DNA of 64,000 nucleotides from Bacillus siamensis KCTC 13613 (GTDB lineage Bacteria > Bacillota > Bacilli > Bacillales > Bacillaceae). Both the position numbers and the translations under genes were made by a program. Positions 1 to 8,900 of this stretch are shown piece by piece (position 1 is the first letter of the stretch; each line of letters opens with the position of its first letter). The stretch is from positions 186,001-250,000 of the forward strand of contig NZ_AJVF01000039.1 in the NCBI RefSeq assembly GCF_000262045.1, given 5' to 3'. The notes under the pieces are model-generated. The model saw only the letters and a program-made list of their open reading frames with translations, was not told the origin of the DNA and made no database searches.

Positions 1-758
1 GCTTCTTCTTTCGGCAGCGCGTGATGAAATTCCATCGCGATTTTTGAAGCGTTGACCATTTTGTTTTTCGCCGTTCCGGGGTGAACGCTTTTTCCGTAAC
101 AAGTAAGCTTTGCGGAGGCTGCGTTAAAGCTTTCATATTGCAGTTCGCCGAGGGGGCCTCCGTCTACCGTGTAGGCGAATGCGGCGTTGAAGCGGCCGAC
201 ATCGAATTTGTGAGGTCCTCTGCCGATTTCTTCATCCGGCGTGAATGCGACCCGGATCGTCCCGTGTTTGATGTCCGGATGTTTGATTAAGTACGCCATT
301 GCCGTCATGATTTCGGCAATGCCCGCTTTGTTGTCGGCTCCGAGCAGCGTCGTGCCGTCGGTTGTAATCAGCGTCTGGCCTTTATAGCGGGAAAGCTCCG
401 GGAATTGCTCAGGCGACAGGATGACGTTGAGTTTGTCATTCAGAACGATATCATGTCCGTCATAGCTTTCAATAATCTGAGGATTCACATTTTTTCCGGT
501 GAAATCAGTCGCTGTATCTACGTGGGCCAGAAAACCGATCGTCGGCACGTCTTTATCCGTATTTGCCGGAAGAGTCGCCATGACGTATCCATTGTCATCG
601 ACTGTGATTTCTTTCATGCCGATCGACTTTAATTCATCTGCCAGCATGTTGGCCAATGTCAGCTGTCCGGGGGTTGATGGACAGTTTTCATTGTTTTCGT
701 CAGACTGTGTATCGACTTTTACATAAGAAGTAAAGCGTTCAATGATTTCGTTTTTCAT
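1..758 (-). CDS. pepT: Peptidase T (tripeptidase), N-terminal part; gene runs off the left edge
   Basis: Removes the N-terminal residue from tripeptides in the cytosol; a zinc-dependent M20 metallopeptidase by family. The frame reads from an ATG at 758 (protein starts [20 protein letters not shown]) leftwards without a stop to base 1, giving about 252 of the roughly 410 residues usual for PepT. The first metal-site segment [12 protein letters not shown] and the later LLGADNKAG and TPDEEIG segments, which carry metal ligands and the catalytic Glu in this family, are all present. A good ribosome site (AAAGGAG, about 7 bases upstream) supports the start. The C-terminus lies outside the window. 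Divergent from galE. Identification is confident from sequence similarity to B. subtilis PepT. Confidence 0.93.
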   Translation of the reverse strand, partial: MKNEIIERFTSYVKVDTQSDENNENCPSTPGQLTLANMLADELKSIGMKEITVDDNGYVMATLPANTDKDVPTIGFLAHVDTATDFTGKNVNPQIIESYDGHDIVLNDKLNVILSPEQFPELSRYKGQTLITTDGTTLLGADNKAGIAEIMTAMAYLIKHPDIKHGTIRVAFTPDEEIGRGPHKFDVGRFNAAFAYTVDGGPLGELQYESFNAASAKLTCYGKSVHPGTAKNKMVNASKIAMEFHHALPKEE

Positions 759-952
759 ACCGTCATCTCCTTTGTCTTATCTTACCATGTGCGGGGGAGG
801 GATTTCTATTTCACTTACCCGTTTGAATTACGCGAATGAAAACAAAATATGAAGAAACGATGACTAAACGATTAAACTTTCTGAAAATGGATGATTGAGG
901 AAGAAAAAACCTATATAATATGGTCAATTCATTCAATAGGGAGGCTTTCTTC

Positions 953-1969
953 ATGGCGATTTTAGTGACAGGCGGAGCGGGTTATATCGGAAGCCACACA
1001 TGTGTCGAGCTGTTAAACAGCGGCTATGACATCGTGGTTCTGGATAATCTGTCAAATAGTTCACCGGAAGCATTGGAGCGTGTGAAAGACATTACCGGAA
1101 AAGGGCTTGTGTTTTATGAAGCGGATCTCCTTGACCGTGATGCCGTTCACCGGGTGTTTGCTGAAAATGAGATTGAAGCCGTCATTCATTTTGCGGGTTT
1201 AAAAGCGGTCGGTGAGTCTGTGGCTGTTCCGCTCCGTTATTATCATAATAATCTGACGGGGACGTTTATTTTATGTGAAGCCATGCAGGCACACGGTGTG
1301 AAAAAAATCGTCTTTAGCTCATCAGCAACGGTTTATGGCGTTCCGGAAACAACGCCGATCACCGAAGATTTTCCGTTAAGCGCGACCAATCCTTACGGGC
1401 AGACCAAGCTGATGCTGGAACAGATTTTGCGCGATCTGCATAAGGCGGACCCTGAATGGAGCATTGCGCTGCTCCGCTACTTTAATCCGTTCGGCGCGCA
1501 TCCGAGCGGCCGGATCGGAGAAGACCCGAACGGCATCCCGAATAATTTAATGCCGTATGTCGCCCAAGTCGCTGTCGGCAAGCTTGAGCAATTACAGGTG
1601 TTCGGCAATGATTATCCGACAAAGGACGGCACCGGCGTGCGGGATTACATCCATGTCGTTGACCTTGCCGAGGGTCACGTCAGAGCGCTTGAAAAGGTGC
1701 TGGACACAACGGGCGCCGACGCCTATAATCTCGGCACGGGAAGAGGCTACAGCGTTCTTGAAATGGTCAAGGCGTTTGAAAAAGTATCAGGAAAAGAAGT
1801 GCCGTACCGTTTTGCCGACCGGCGCCCGGGAGACATTGCCGCATGCTTCGCAGACCCGGCAAAAGCGAAGGCAGAATTAGGCTGGGAAGCAAAGCGCGGC
1901 CTTGAAGAAATGTGCGCTGACTCTTGGAAGTGGCAGTCCTCCAATGTGAACGGGTACCAAAAGGTATAA
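953..1969 (+). CDS. galE: UDP-glucose 4-epimerase
   Basis: Interconverts UDP-galactose and UDP-glucose, using bound NAD; it feeds the Leloir pathway and supplies UDP-galactose for exopolysaccharide and teichoic acid sugars. 338 residues, normal for GalE. The Rossmann motif GGAGYIGSH is at residues 7-15, and the short-chain dehydrogenase catalytic set is visible as Ser124, Tyr148 and Lys152 ([13 protein letters not shown]). The ATG at 953 was chosen over an in-frame ATG at 920 because AGGGAGG lies just upstream at 938-944 and because the homologues start MAILVTGG. A perfect -10 TATAAT at 914-919 lies upstream, but I see no good -35. galK and galT are about 55 kb away, so the pathway is split, as in B. 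subtilis. Confidence 0.96.
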   Translation: MAILVTGGAGYIGSHTCVELLNSGYDIVVLDNLSNSSPEALERVKDITGKGLVFYEADLLDRDAVHRVFAENEIEAVIHFAGLKAVGESVAVPLRYYHNNLTGTFILCEAMQAHGVKKIVFSSSATVYGVPETTPITEDFPLSATNPYGQTKLMLEQILRDLHKADPEWSIALLRYFNPFGAHPSGRIGEDPNGIPNNLMPYVAQVAVGKLEQLQVFGNDYPTKDGTGVRDYIHVVDLAEGHVRALEKVLDTTGADAYNLGTGRGYSVLEMVKAFEKVSGKEVPYRFADRRPGDIAACFADPAKAKAELGWEAKRGLEEMCADSWKWQSSNVNGYQKV

Positions 1970-1972
1970 AAG

Positions 1973-2005
1973 AAAAGAGACCTTCAAATGATGAAGGTCT
2001 CTTTT
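1973..2005. terminator. Bidirectional terminator between galE and yxkC
   Basis: A perfect 14-bp stem (1973-1986 with 1992-2005, five-base loop) has an A-run on one arm and a T-run on the other, so it can stop transcription from both convergent genes. Confidence 0.88.
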
Positions 2006-2015
2006 GCTATGATCA

Positions 2016-2654
2016 TTATTTAACTTTTACTTCAACATCGTTGCTGAATTTTAATTTCCAAGTGCCTTTAGAGTATGCGTTTTTATCAACTTCAAAAGCT
2101 TTTACGTCAGTAACTTTAATGTTCGGGTTCAAGTCACTTAAAATTTTACTGTTGTCTACTTTTGTTTCTGTTGCATAGCTTGAAGAAGCATCAATATCTG
2201 AATCATAGGATGTTCCTTTAGAATCTACTAATTTCGCTCTTGGAATGGAGAAAGAGCTTAACGGCTTGTCTGACACATTTTTAACTGTGTATTGAACAGC
2301 TACGATAACGCCGCCGTCAGACGCTTTTTTCTCGACAAATTGAGAGCCTACTGAATCTCTTTTTTCCACTTTCGTCACAGTCACTTCTGTTTTTTCTGTC
2401 TTAACAGTATCACCGATGTTATACAGTTTTTCCTTGGACTCCGCAGCTTTTGAGGACGCAGTTTTAGATGATGAAGATCCGCCTCCGCCGCCGATATTTA
2501 CGAGAATGATAATAACCACTACTGCCAGAAGCAATGTGATGATTTTATGTCTCATAAAAAAGTTTCTCTGATCTTTACCGCAGTTTGGGCATTTTTTAAC
2601 GCCTTTAGCGATTTCTTTGCCGCATGCCTTACAAGACACTAAGTTGCCTGCCAT
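2016..2654 (-). CDS. yxkC: Membrane-anchored zinc-ribbon and DUF4352 protein, YxkC
   Basis: Function unknown; resembles B. subtilis YxkC. 212 residues: an N-terminal zinc ribbon with two CxxC pairs (SCKACGK, KCPNCGK, residues about 8-26), one membrane segment (about 38-55), a glycine/serine linker, and a C-terminal domain (about 80-210) with the beta-rich pattern of DUF4352 (VAVQYTVKNVSDKPLSSF). The expected arrangement is a cytosolic zinc ribbon and an extracytoplasmic beta-sandwich domain. ATG at 2654 has AGGAGG upstream. It is a single gene ending at the terminator shared with galE. I recall YxkC as part of the sigma-D regulon in B. subtilis, but no clear sigma-D promoter is visible here. 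Confidence 0.82.
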   Translation of the reverse strand: MAGNLVSCKACGKEIAKGVKKCPNCGKDQRNFFMRHKIITLLLAVVVIIILVNIGGGGGSSSSKTASSKAAESKEKLYNIGDTVKTEKTEVTVTKVEKRDSVGSQFVEKKASDGGVIVAVQYTVKNVSDKPLSSFSIPRAKLVDSKGTSYDSDIDASSSYATETKVDNSKILSDLNPNIKVTDVKAFEVDKNAYSKGTWKLKFSNDVEVKVK

Positions 2655-2697
2655 AATATTTCCTCCTATGTAAACTATTTCTTAAAAACTACATACT

Positions 2698-2726
2698 ATA
2701 ATGCCTGTAAAATAACCTATAGTCAA
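2698..2726 (-). promoter_or_regulatory. Candidate sigma-A promoter of yxkC
   Basis: On the minus strand TTGACT (2721-2726) is followed after 17 bases by CATTAT (2698-2703), about 45 bp before the yxkC start. Confidence 0.6.
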
Positions 2727-2840
2727 TACAATTTTGAGAAAAATAGTATTTTGATGATTTTTTAGTCATATATTTTAAGGGCCTTTATTAGTATCGGCAG
2801 GCCGTTCGAATTTTTCATAGGTTTATGGAAAAAAGAGTGG

Positions 2841-2869
2841 TTGAACATGTTCGTGATTTCCCGTATAAT
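2841..2869 (+). promoter_or_regulatory. Sigma-A promoter of the yxkD riboswitch transcript
   Basis: TTGAAC (2841-2846), a 17-base spacer and a perfect TATAAT (2864-2869). The predicted start near 2876 lies just upstream of the riboswitch. Confidence 0.85.
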
Positions 2870-2907
2870 CTTGAAAGAAATATAAAAACTGAACATAAAA
2901 AACAGTG

Positions 2908-3041
2908 GTTTTCTAGGGTTCCGCAATGTGAATTGGTCTGGACCGAGAGAAAACACACAGCAGGTTCCTGCTGTGACACGGTGGGATAAAAGCCCGGGAG
3001 TTTCTGCTCTTTTGATGAAGAGTGCTCTCCCGGGCTTTTTT
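2908..3041 (+). ncRNA. Guanidine-I riboswitch (ykkC-yxkD element) with terminator platform
   Basis: Senses guanidinium and switches yxkD on by preventing termination. The conserved blocks of the ykkC-yxkD RNA family appear in order: CTAGGGTTCCG at 2913-2923, GGTCTGGACCGAGAG at 2935-2949, a variable hairpin (CACAGCAGG/CCTGCTGTG, about 2955-2974), CACGGTGGGA and AGCCCGGGAG ending at 3000. The last block is also the 5' arm of an intrinsic terminator whose other arm is 3027-3035, followed by a T-run to 3041, so aptamer folding and termination are mutually exclusive. The family is named after this gene. The sigma-A promoter above and yxkD 27 bases below fit a leader role. Confidence 0.93.
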
Positions 3042-3067
3042 GATTTTATAAAAAGGGAGTGTCTGGG

Positions 3068-3904
3068 ATGAAAAAGAGGTTGCTGGATGTGCTGATGCTG
3101 ATGATTGGGGCTTTTATCTTCGCATTGGCCGTTAATTTATTCGCCATTCCGAATGATCTTGGAGAGGGCGGGGTAACGGGGATTACCTTGATCTTGTATT
3201 ATGTGTTTGAATGGTCGCCCGGGGTGACGAATATCATTTTGAACGGGATCTTATTGATCATCGGATATAAGTTTTTAGACGGTAAAACAACGCTTTATAC
3301 GATCATTACCGTTGTCGCCAACTCGCTGTTTCTGCATCTGACGCATGACTGGCACTCGCCGTCACATGAACTCATTATTAATACTATTTTTGCGGGTGTG
3401 TTTGCCGGTGTCGGAATCGGAATCATTATCCGAGTCGGAGGCACGACTGCGGGATCTGCCATTTTGGCGAGGATTGCGAACAAATATCTCGATTGGAATA
3501 TCAGCTATGCGCTTTTGTTCTTTGATCTGATTGTCGTCTTCAGTTCTTATTTCATCATCGGTGCGGAAAAAATGATGTTTACCATTGTGATGCTGTACAT
3601 TGGAACGAAGGTGATGGACTTTATCATTGAAGGGCTGAATACGAAAAAAGCGGTGACGATCATATCTGAGCATAAGCACGAAATCGCTGAGCAGGTCAAC
3701 ACGCTTATGGACAGAGGGGTGACGCTGCTGTCGGGTAAAGGGAATTACACGGGACAGTCGAAAGAAATTTTATACATCGTCATCCAGAAACAAGAGCTCT
3801 CCATGCTCAAGAAAATTATTAAAAGCTGTGATACAAAGGCATTTGTCATTGTTCACGATGTGCGGGACGTCTTTGGTGAAGGCTTCGTCGATATCTCTAA
3901 ATAA
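3068..3904 (+). CDS. yxkD: YitT/DUF161-family membrane protein, YxkD
   Basis: A membrane protein of unknown transport role; regulation by a guanidine riboswitch suggests a part in guanidine handling, though its substrate is not established. 278 residues: about five to six hydrophobic segments in the first 175 residues (YitT-type membrane domain, with the conserved GEGGVTGITLI and RVGGTTAGSAILARI segments), then a soluble C-terminal DUF2179-like domain (about 200-278, containing KEILYIVI). The ATG at 3068 was chosen over an in-frame GTG at 3059, which falls inside the ribosome site AAAGGGAGTG. Monocistronic; followed by its own terminator. Confidence 0.92.
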   Translation: MKKRLLDVLMLMIGAFIFALAVNLFAIPNDLGEGGVTGITLILYYVFEWSPGVTNIILNGILLIIGYKFLDGKTTLYTIITVVANSLFLHLTHDWHSPSHELIINTIFAGVFAGVGIGIIIRVGGTTAGSAILARIANKYLDWNISYALLFFDLIVVFSSYFIIGAEKMMFTIVMLYIGTKVMDFIIEGLNTKKAVTIISEHKHEIAEQVNTLMDRGVTLLSGKGNYTGQSKEILYIVIQKQELSMLKKIIKSCDTKAFVIVHDVRDVFGEGFVDISK

Positions 3905-3911
3905 AAAAGAT

Positions 3912-3938
3912 CCCTCTGCCGGTGCGGAGGGTTTTTTT
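3912..3938 (+). terminator. Terminator of yxkD
   Basis: CCCTCTGC (3912-3919) pairs with GCGGAGGG (3924-3931), with a four-base loop and seven Ts. Confidence 0.85.
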
Positions 3939-4069
3939 ATATGCCGGGGAGAAACGGTAATGATCCGTTTCCCGGGAAATAGCCGGAAAGCTGTTTCTAA
4001 AATGAAGTAGATACAACCCGCAGGACGTTTTATACTGAAAATATAATAGAGCGATAGAGAGGAGCGCAT

Positions 4070-4963
4070 ATGAACCCGTTATTGGCAATTTACCCGAGGG
4101 CTGTGCTGTCTGATACGTGCTGTACGGCAGAGGATGTCTTTTGTTTTTATGATGAGAAGAGGCGGGTCTATGTCGCCATTCCGAAGGAGGATATCACCCC
4201 GAAGGAGAAACTGCTTCTGGAATCGTTTTTGACACCTGCTGAAGAGAAAGGCGTTTTTTTTGCGGAGACGGCGGAAGCAAAGAGGTGGCGGCGTTTTCTG
4301 CTGGAAGAGGGACTGGTTCCTGACGTCAAAGAGTCTCGTGTCCGTTTTATTCATTATGACTTAATGGGGGAACGGAACTGGGGGGCGTTTACGGAAGCGT
4401 TGCGTCATTTCTGGCCGATGCCGTATACGGTTGTCCGGACGGGAAGGGATCAGGGTGTGATTGTAGAGGAAGAAAAGCTTGAAGCCCCTGATCCGGGTGA
4501 TATCGCATCTTTTGTGAAGGTTTCTGAATGTGATTTTTATTTCAGTGTCCGTTTCTTCATCGGTAGGTATTACGGTGCCGGGGAACGTCTGCGCCTTCAT
4601 TACCGGAGAGAACAGCAATATTTTCAGATTGGAAGGCGTCATCTCCCGCAGCTGAGCACGCTGACCGCGGAAACGGTATTTCCGGCCATGCTCTCGGAAG
4701 AAAGCAGAGAAAAGCTCTCTGCATTGCTTCACGAAGAGGCGGTGTTGCTGTTTCAGAAAGAACCGGAGCTGAAGCATACGATTCAGACTTTTATTGAACA
4801 TAACTCAAACATGTCGCTCACATCGAAAAAACTGCATTTGCACCGCAACAGTCTTCAATATCGGATTGATAAATTTGCGGAACGCTCAGGTATTGATATT
4901 AAGACATATCGGGGCGCCCTGCTGGCTTATTTCATTTGCCTGCAGTATGAAAAATCACATTAA
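4070..4963 (+). CDS. yxkF: PucR/CdaR-type helix-turn-helix regulator, YxkF
   Basis: Probable transcription regulator; its target is unknown. 297 residues, matching B. subtilis YxkF. The C-terminal about 60 residues (TIQTFIEHNSNMSLTSKKLHLHRNSLQYRIDKF) are the PucR-type helix-turn-helix, recognisable by the LHLHRNSLQYRI pattern seen in CdaR/PucR proteins. The N-terminal two thirds match no domain I can name. ATG at 4070 follows GAGAGGAG. It precedes msmX in the same direction, and the gap of about 117 bp holds a weak GC hairpin with a T-run (about 4978-4998) and a candidate cre site, so it could influence msmX or the neighbouring sugar genes; that is inference from position only. Confidence 0.85.
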   Translation: MNPLLAIYPRAVLSDTCCTAEDVFCFYDEKRRVYVAIPKEDITPKEKLLLESFLTPAEEKGVFFAETAEAKRWRRFLLEEGLVPDVKESRVRFIHYDLMGERNWGAFTEALRHFWPMPYTVVRTGRDQGVIVEEEKLEAPDPGDIASFVKVSECDFYFSVRFFIGRYYGAGERLRLHYRREQQYFQIGRRHLPQLSTLTAETVFPAMLSEESREKLSALLHEEAVLLFQKEPELKHTIQTFIEHNSNMSLTSKKLHLHRNSLQYRIDKFAERSGIDIKTYRGALLAYFICLQYEKSH

Positions 4964-5048
4964 ATAGGAAATGTGCACGAAGGCTGCTGGCTTTTTTTAT
5001 GAACATTGCCTATACACGCCGCCGCCGGACGCTGTTACAATCCTATTT

Positions 5049-5064
5049 AAGAAAGCGTTTACAA
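5049..5064 (+). promoter_or_regulatory. Candidate CcpA (cre) site before msmX
   Basis: AAGAAAGCGTTTACAA matches the cre consensus WTGNAANCGNWWNCAW at all but one fixed position. It lies just upstream of the msmX ribosome site, which would place it in the leader and suggest carbon catabolite control by roadblock. Confidence 0.55.
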
Positions 5065-5080
5065 ATAAAGGGGGATATAC

Positions 5081-6181
5081 ATGGCGGAACTTCGGCTCGA
5101 GCACATTTATAAGTATTACGATCAAAAAGAAGCGGCTGTCGATGATTTTAACCTTCATATTAAAGATAAAGAGTTTATCGTGTTTGTCGGTCCGTCGGGA
5201 TGCGGAAAGTCGACAACATTGCGGATGGTTGCCGGGCTGGAAGACATCTCGAAGGGCGATTTTTATATCGGAGACACGAGAGTGAATGATATCGCTCCTA
5301 AAGACAGGGATATCGCCATGGTGTTCCAAAACTATGCGCTGTATCCGCATATGACGGTCTATGATAATATCGCTTTCGGTCTGAAGCTGAGGAAGATGCC
5401 GAAACCGGAGATTAAAAAACGGGTCGAAGAAGCAGCGAAAATGCTGGGGCTCACAGAGTATCTGCACCGCAAACCGAAGGCGCTCTCCGGCGGGCAGCGG
5501 CAGCGTGTTGCATTAGGACGGGCGATCGTCAGGGACGCCAAAGTGTTTTTAATGGATGAGCCGCTGTCAAATCTGGATGCAAAGCTTCGGGTGCAGATGC
5601 GGGCTGAAATTATTAAGCTTCATCAAAGACTGCAAACAACTACCATCTATGTGACTCACGACCAAACAGAAGCGCTGACGATGGCGACACGCATTGTAGT
5701 CATGAAGGATGGGAAAATTCAGCAGATCGGCACGCCGAAAGAAGTCTATGAACATCCGGAAAACGTTTTTGTCGGCGGGTTCATCGGCTCCCCCGCGATG
5801 AACTTTTTCAAAGGAAAGCTGACAGACGGCGCCATTCAGATCGGTTCAGCCGCTCTCAGCGTGCCGGAAGGGAAAATGAAAATGCTCCGGGAAAAAGGGT
5901 ATGCCGGCAAAGGTGTTATCTTCGGCATCCGCCCGGAAGACATACATGATGAGCTGATTGTGGTAGAATCCTATAAGAATTCATCCATCACAGCTAAAAT
6001 CAATGTCGCGGAATTGCTCGGGTCAGAAATTATGGTTTATTCCCGGATCGGGGATCAGGATTTTATCGCCCGGATTGATGCCCGCCACGACATTCATGCC
6101 GGTGAGGAATTGACTGTCGCTTTCGACATGAATAAAGCTCATTTTTTCGACAGTGAAACAGAAATCAGAATCCGCTCATAA
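5081..6181 (+). CDS. msmX: Multiple-sugar ABC transporter ATP-binding protein
   Basis: The shared ATPase that energises several oligosaccharide ABC importers in B. subtilis (for maltodextrins, arabino-oligosaccharides, galacto- and pectic oligosaccharides). 366 residues. Walker A GPSGCGKST at 37-45, Q-loop Gln83, signature LSGGQ at 135-139, Walker B FLMDE ending at 160, and H-loop His193; the C-terminal part (about 235-366) is the regulatory TOBE/MalK-like domain. It acts on the inner face of the membrane. No permease or binding protein lies beside it, as expected for a stand-alone shared ATPase. AGGGGG precedes the ATG. Confidence 0.96.
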   Translation: MAELRLEHIYKYYDQKEAAVDDFNLHIKDKEFIVFVGPSGCGKSTTLRMVAGLEDISKGDFYIGDTRVNDIAPKDRDIAMVFQNYALYPHMTVYDNIAFGLKLRKMPKPEIKKRVEEAAKMLGLTEYLHRKPKALSGGQRQRVALGRAIVRDAKVFLMDEPLSNLDAKLRVQMRAEIIKLHQRLQTTTIYVTHDQTEALTMATRIVVMKDGKIQQIGTPKEVYEHPENVFVGGFIGSPAMNFFKGKLTDGAIQIGSAALSVPEGKMKMLREKGYAGKGVIFGIRPEDIHDELIVVESYKNSSITAKINVAELLGSEIMVYSRIGDQDFIARIDARHDIHAGEELTVAFDMNKAHFFDSETEIRIRS

Positions 6182-6184
6182 CGC

Positions 6185-6215
6185 AAAGCCGGACAGCTGG
6201 ATGTCCGGCTTTTTT
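6185..6215 (+). terminator. Terminator of msmX
   Basis: AAAGCCGGACA (6185-6195) pairs with TGTCCGGCTTT (6202-6212), then Ts. Confidence 0.9.
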
Positions 6216-6280
6216 GATGTAACAATTTTTGCCCGTCGACCGATATAAAAAGTAAATAGCAGACAGAAAGCAGGAAAACC

Positions 6281-7123
6281 ATGAAACGCATAATCACGTG
6301 CATGTGCCTTTTGGCTGCTCTGTTAACGCTTGCCGCCTGTTCTGACCATGAGGCAAGTGCCGAAGAGAGCATTCCGAAGGCAGAAGCGCACCACGATAAA
6401 AAGTCTGTAAAGCGCCAAATCAAAAAGGAGCCGGATACGTCCGCCTGGGTTAAAACGAAAGGAACGGCGAGACTGCCGATTCTGATGTACCACAGCATTT
6501 CTGAGGGAAACAGCCTGCGTGTGCCGAAGGAAGAATTCCAGCAGCATATGAAGTGGCTTCATGATCACGGCTATTATACGATGACTCCGGAAGAAGCCTA
6601 TCTGATGCTGACGGAGGATAGAGAGCCGCGTGAAAAATGCGTTCTGATCACATTTGATGACGGCTATACCGACAATGTGAAAGCGGCGTATCCTATTTTA
6701 AAGAAATATAAGATGAAAGCGACCATCTTCATGATTGGTAACTTTATCGGACATAAAAATCACTTGACTGAGAAGCAGATGAAGGAGATGGCCGCACACG
6801 GCACTTCCATTCAAAGCCATACGATGAACCATCTCGAATTGAACGGGCTCACGCCTCAGCAGCAGCGACGCGAAATGGCGGACTCTAAGCGTTTATTTGA
6901 TCAAATGTTCGGGCAGCGGACGTCTGTAATCAGTTACCCTGTCGGACGATATAATAAGGAAACATTAAAAGCCGCACCTGCTGCAGGCTACCGTATGGCG
7001 GTCACGACGGAGCCGGGAGCGGCATCGAGAGATCAGGGGCTTTATGCGCTTCACCGTGTCCGTGTGTCGCCGGGCATGTCCGGTACGGCATTCGGCTCTT
7101 ATATCCAAAATGTGATGAAATAA
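6281..7123 (+). CDS. yxkH: Polysaccharide deacetylase lipoprotein, YxkH
   Basis: Probable carbohydrate esterase family 4 enzyme anchored outside the membrane; homologues remove N-acetyl groups from peptidoglycan or other glycans. The substrate is not known. 280 residues: lipoprotein signal with lipobox LAAC (Cys20), a charged linker to about residue 60, then the NodB fold. The metal and catalytic residues are visible: TFDDG (Asp126, Asp127) and SHTMNH (His180, His184); ILMYHS near residue 67 and SYPVGRYN near 219 are the other conserved strands. Single gene between two terminators; ATG at 6281 follows a weak purine-rich site (GAAAGCAGG). Confidence 0.9.
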   Translation: MKRIITCMCLLAALLTLAACSDHEASAEESIPKAEAHHDKKSVKRQIKKEPDTSAWVKTKGTARLPILMYHSISEGNSLRVPKEEFQQHMKWLHDHGYYTMTPEEAYLMLTEDREPREKCVLITFDDGYTDNVKAAYPILKKYKMKATIFMIGNFIGHKNHLTEKQMKEMAAHGTSIQSHTMNHLELNGLTPQQQRREMADSKRLFDQMFGQRTSVISYPVGRYNKETLKAAPAAGYRMAVTTEPGAASRDQGLYALHRVRVSPGMSGTAFGSYIQNVMK

Positions 7124-7126
7124 CAG

Positions 7127-7153
7127 AGCCTCCGCATATGGCGGAGGCTTTTT
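7127..7153. terminator. Terminator between yxkH and cimH
   Basis: AGCCTCCGC (7127-7135) and GCGGAGGCT (7141-7149) with a five-base loop. The T-run follows in the yxkH direction; the minus-strand side is weaker. Confidence 0.85.
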
Positions 7154-7158
7154 CCCGT

Positions 7159-8502
7159 TTAATAGAATTGATGAAGCAATAGGAGGGTGACGCTCACGGT
7201 AATCGCCCCGCCGATTCTGGTCGATACTTGGGCAAACGGCATAAGCTCAAGCCGTTCAGCGGCGCTTAAGATCGCGACGTCGCCTGTGCCGCCCTGACCG
7301 GAATGGCAGGCATTGATGACCGCCGTCTCAATCGGGTACAGGTTCAGCCATTTACCGGTCAGAAAACCGACGGCTATCATTGTAATGACGATGGATAAAA
7401 TGGTAATGATATTGCTGATATTAAACGCCGCAATCAGTTTGTCCCACGGTGTCATTGAAACGCCGATCGCAAATAAGAGCGGATAGGTCACGGCTGTCGA
7501 GAAAAAACGCGAAACGCCGAAAGCTCCGTTTTCAATCGAGGCCGGCGCCAGCCTGAACAGCTTAATAAGCACGGCAAGGACGAGCATCACGACAGGAGCC
7601 GGAAGCTGAAAGAAATCATGCGCCAGCATGCCGACCAAATACAGAGAAACCGCTAAAATCCCCCCCGAAGCGAAAAAAGACAGATTAAACGCATTGTCAT
7701 TGGCCGGCTGTTCAAATACAGGAGCGGATTGATCAGACTTATCAACCTTCCCGTTGCCCGTCCATTCCGGCTTGCGTTTCCCGATGACATTCAGCAAACC
7801 CGATAACATAATGGCGCACAGGCTGCCGAGCATGATGGACGGCAGCACAAGCGCAAAGGCGTCTCCCTGGGACATCGGCATAATATCGGAGTAGCCGATG
7901 GATAAAGGAATCGCGCCTTCACCGACACCCCCCGCCATAATCGGAACGACGATATAAAGCAGCGTGTGCTGAAAGCCGAGCCCGAGCAGCGTCCCGACGC
8001 ATAAGCCGACGATGGCGGCCGCGATAGAGCCGGCGATCAGCGGAATAAAAATCTTAACGAAAGCTTTGACGAGCGTCTCTCTTTTCATCCCGAGAATACT
8101 GCCGACGACGATACCGGCAATAAATAGATAGAGAAAGTTGGAGCTTTCCGTGAATTCTGTTGTTGATGTAATAATGTCTTTCGGAAGCAGGTGGTAGTAG
8201 ACGACAGCGGACGGAATAAAGGTTGCGAGGATCGCAGGGCCGCCGATGGACCGCACGATCGGAATGGATTTTCCGATCTGGCCGAAGGTAAATCCGAAAA
8301 AACTCATGACGGCAATTGATGTCAGGATGTCGCTTTTTACATCGTGTTTCATGACAAACACCGTAATAAGCAAGAAGAGCAGGATATAGATAGGAAGAGG
8401 AATAATGCCGATTCTTATATTCATTGCTCTGGCAAACCAATTATCAGTCCGTTGCTGTTTTGGGATTGAATCCGTTTGCAAATTTGGTTGAAGTTCTCCC
8501 AT
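7159..8502 (-). CDS. cimH: Citrate/malate-proton symporter (2-hydroxycarboxylate transporter family)
   Basis: Takes up malate and citrate with protons. 447 residues, about eleven hydrophobic segments after a soluble N-terminus of about 30 residues. The two family signature loops are visible: GGVGEGAIPLS in the first half and HSGQGGTGDVAILSAAERL near the C-terminus, which in 2HCT transporters form re-entrant loops carrying substrate-binding residues. ATG at 8502 follows GGGGGAAC. Divergent from cydA; monocistronic. Corresponds to B. subtilis YxkJ/CimH. Confidence 0.94.
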   Translation of the reverse strand: MGELQPNLQTDSIPKQQRTDNWFARAMNIRIGIIPLPIYILLFLLITVFVMKHDVKSDILTSIAVMSFFGFTFGQIGKSIPIVRSIGGPAILATFIPSAVVYYHLLPKDIITSTTEFTESSNFLYLFIAGIVVGSILGMKRETLVKAFVKIFIPLIAGSIAAAIVGLCVGTLLGLGFQHTLLYIVVPIMAGGVGEGAIPLSIGYSDIMPMSQGDAFALVLPSIMLGSLCAIMLSGLLNVIGKRKPEWTGNGKVDKSDQSAPVFEQPANDNAFNLSFFASGGILAVSLYLVGMLAHDFFQLPAPVVMLVLAVLIKLFRLAPASIENGAFGVSRFFSTAVTYPLLFAIGVSMTPWDKLIAAFNISNIITILSIVITMIAVGFLTGKWLNLYPIETAVINACHSGQGGTGDVAILSAAERLELMPFAQVSTRIGGAITVSVTLLLLHQFY

Positions 8503-8900
8503 GCTTGTTCCCCCAGTCGTTATGTAGTAAAAAACATCCCCATTTAAAGTATACTAAAAAATTTAAATTGTTCATATATTATGAATTTACTAGAAAACAT
8601 ACTTTCACCTCATTTTCTTTCTTAAAAAGGCGATTTGGCGGCCTTTCCCGCTGAATAAAGCATTTTGTTCGCCACACGAATAAAAAAGAGGTACGATATG
8701 GAAGGGACAAAAATCCTAGATGCCGACATAAAATCTCTACAAATTCGACATTAATCGGTCACAATTTCAGCCTATTTTTAGGTATATCGATCTTTTTTTT
8801 TAGGCGGAATCGTTGTAAAGTAATGATATTGAATCATTTCTATGACAGCCGGCTGCCCCCCCAGGGAGTGCAGGCTGATAATTCATTAGTTTTGACAAAT
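8503..8900. other. Long regulatory gap between cimH and cydA
   Basis: No gene is supported here. A perfect dyad AATGAT-N5-ATCATT (8822-8838) lies near the place where the cyd transcription start would be expected. From memory of B. subtilis, cydA has a leader of nearly 200 bases. The rest is AT-rich with a CCCCCCC tract near 8858-8864. I could not fix a promoter. Confidence 0.4.

Noticed and set aside
2762..2956. 64-codon minus-strand frame opposite the yxkD leader
   Set aside because: It runs antisense through the guanidine riboswitch and promoter and has no ribosome site; it is a shadow of a conserved RNA.
8054..8440. 128-codon frame inside cimH on the same strand
   Set aside because: Out-of-frame shadow with atypical Arg/His/Tyr composition and no start signal; cimH explains the region.
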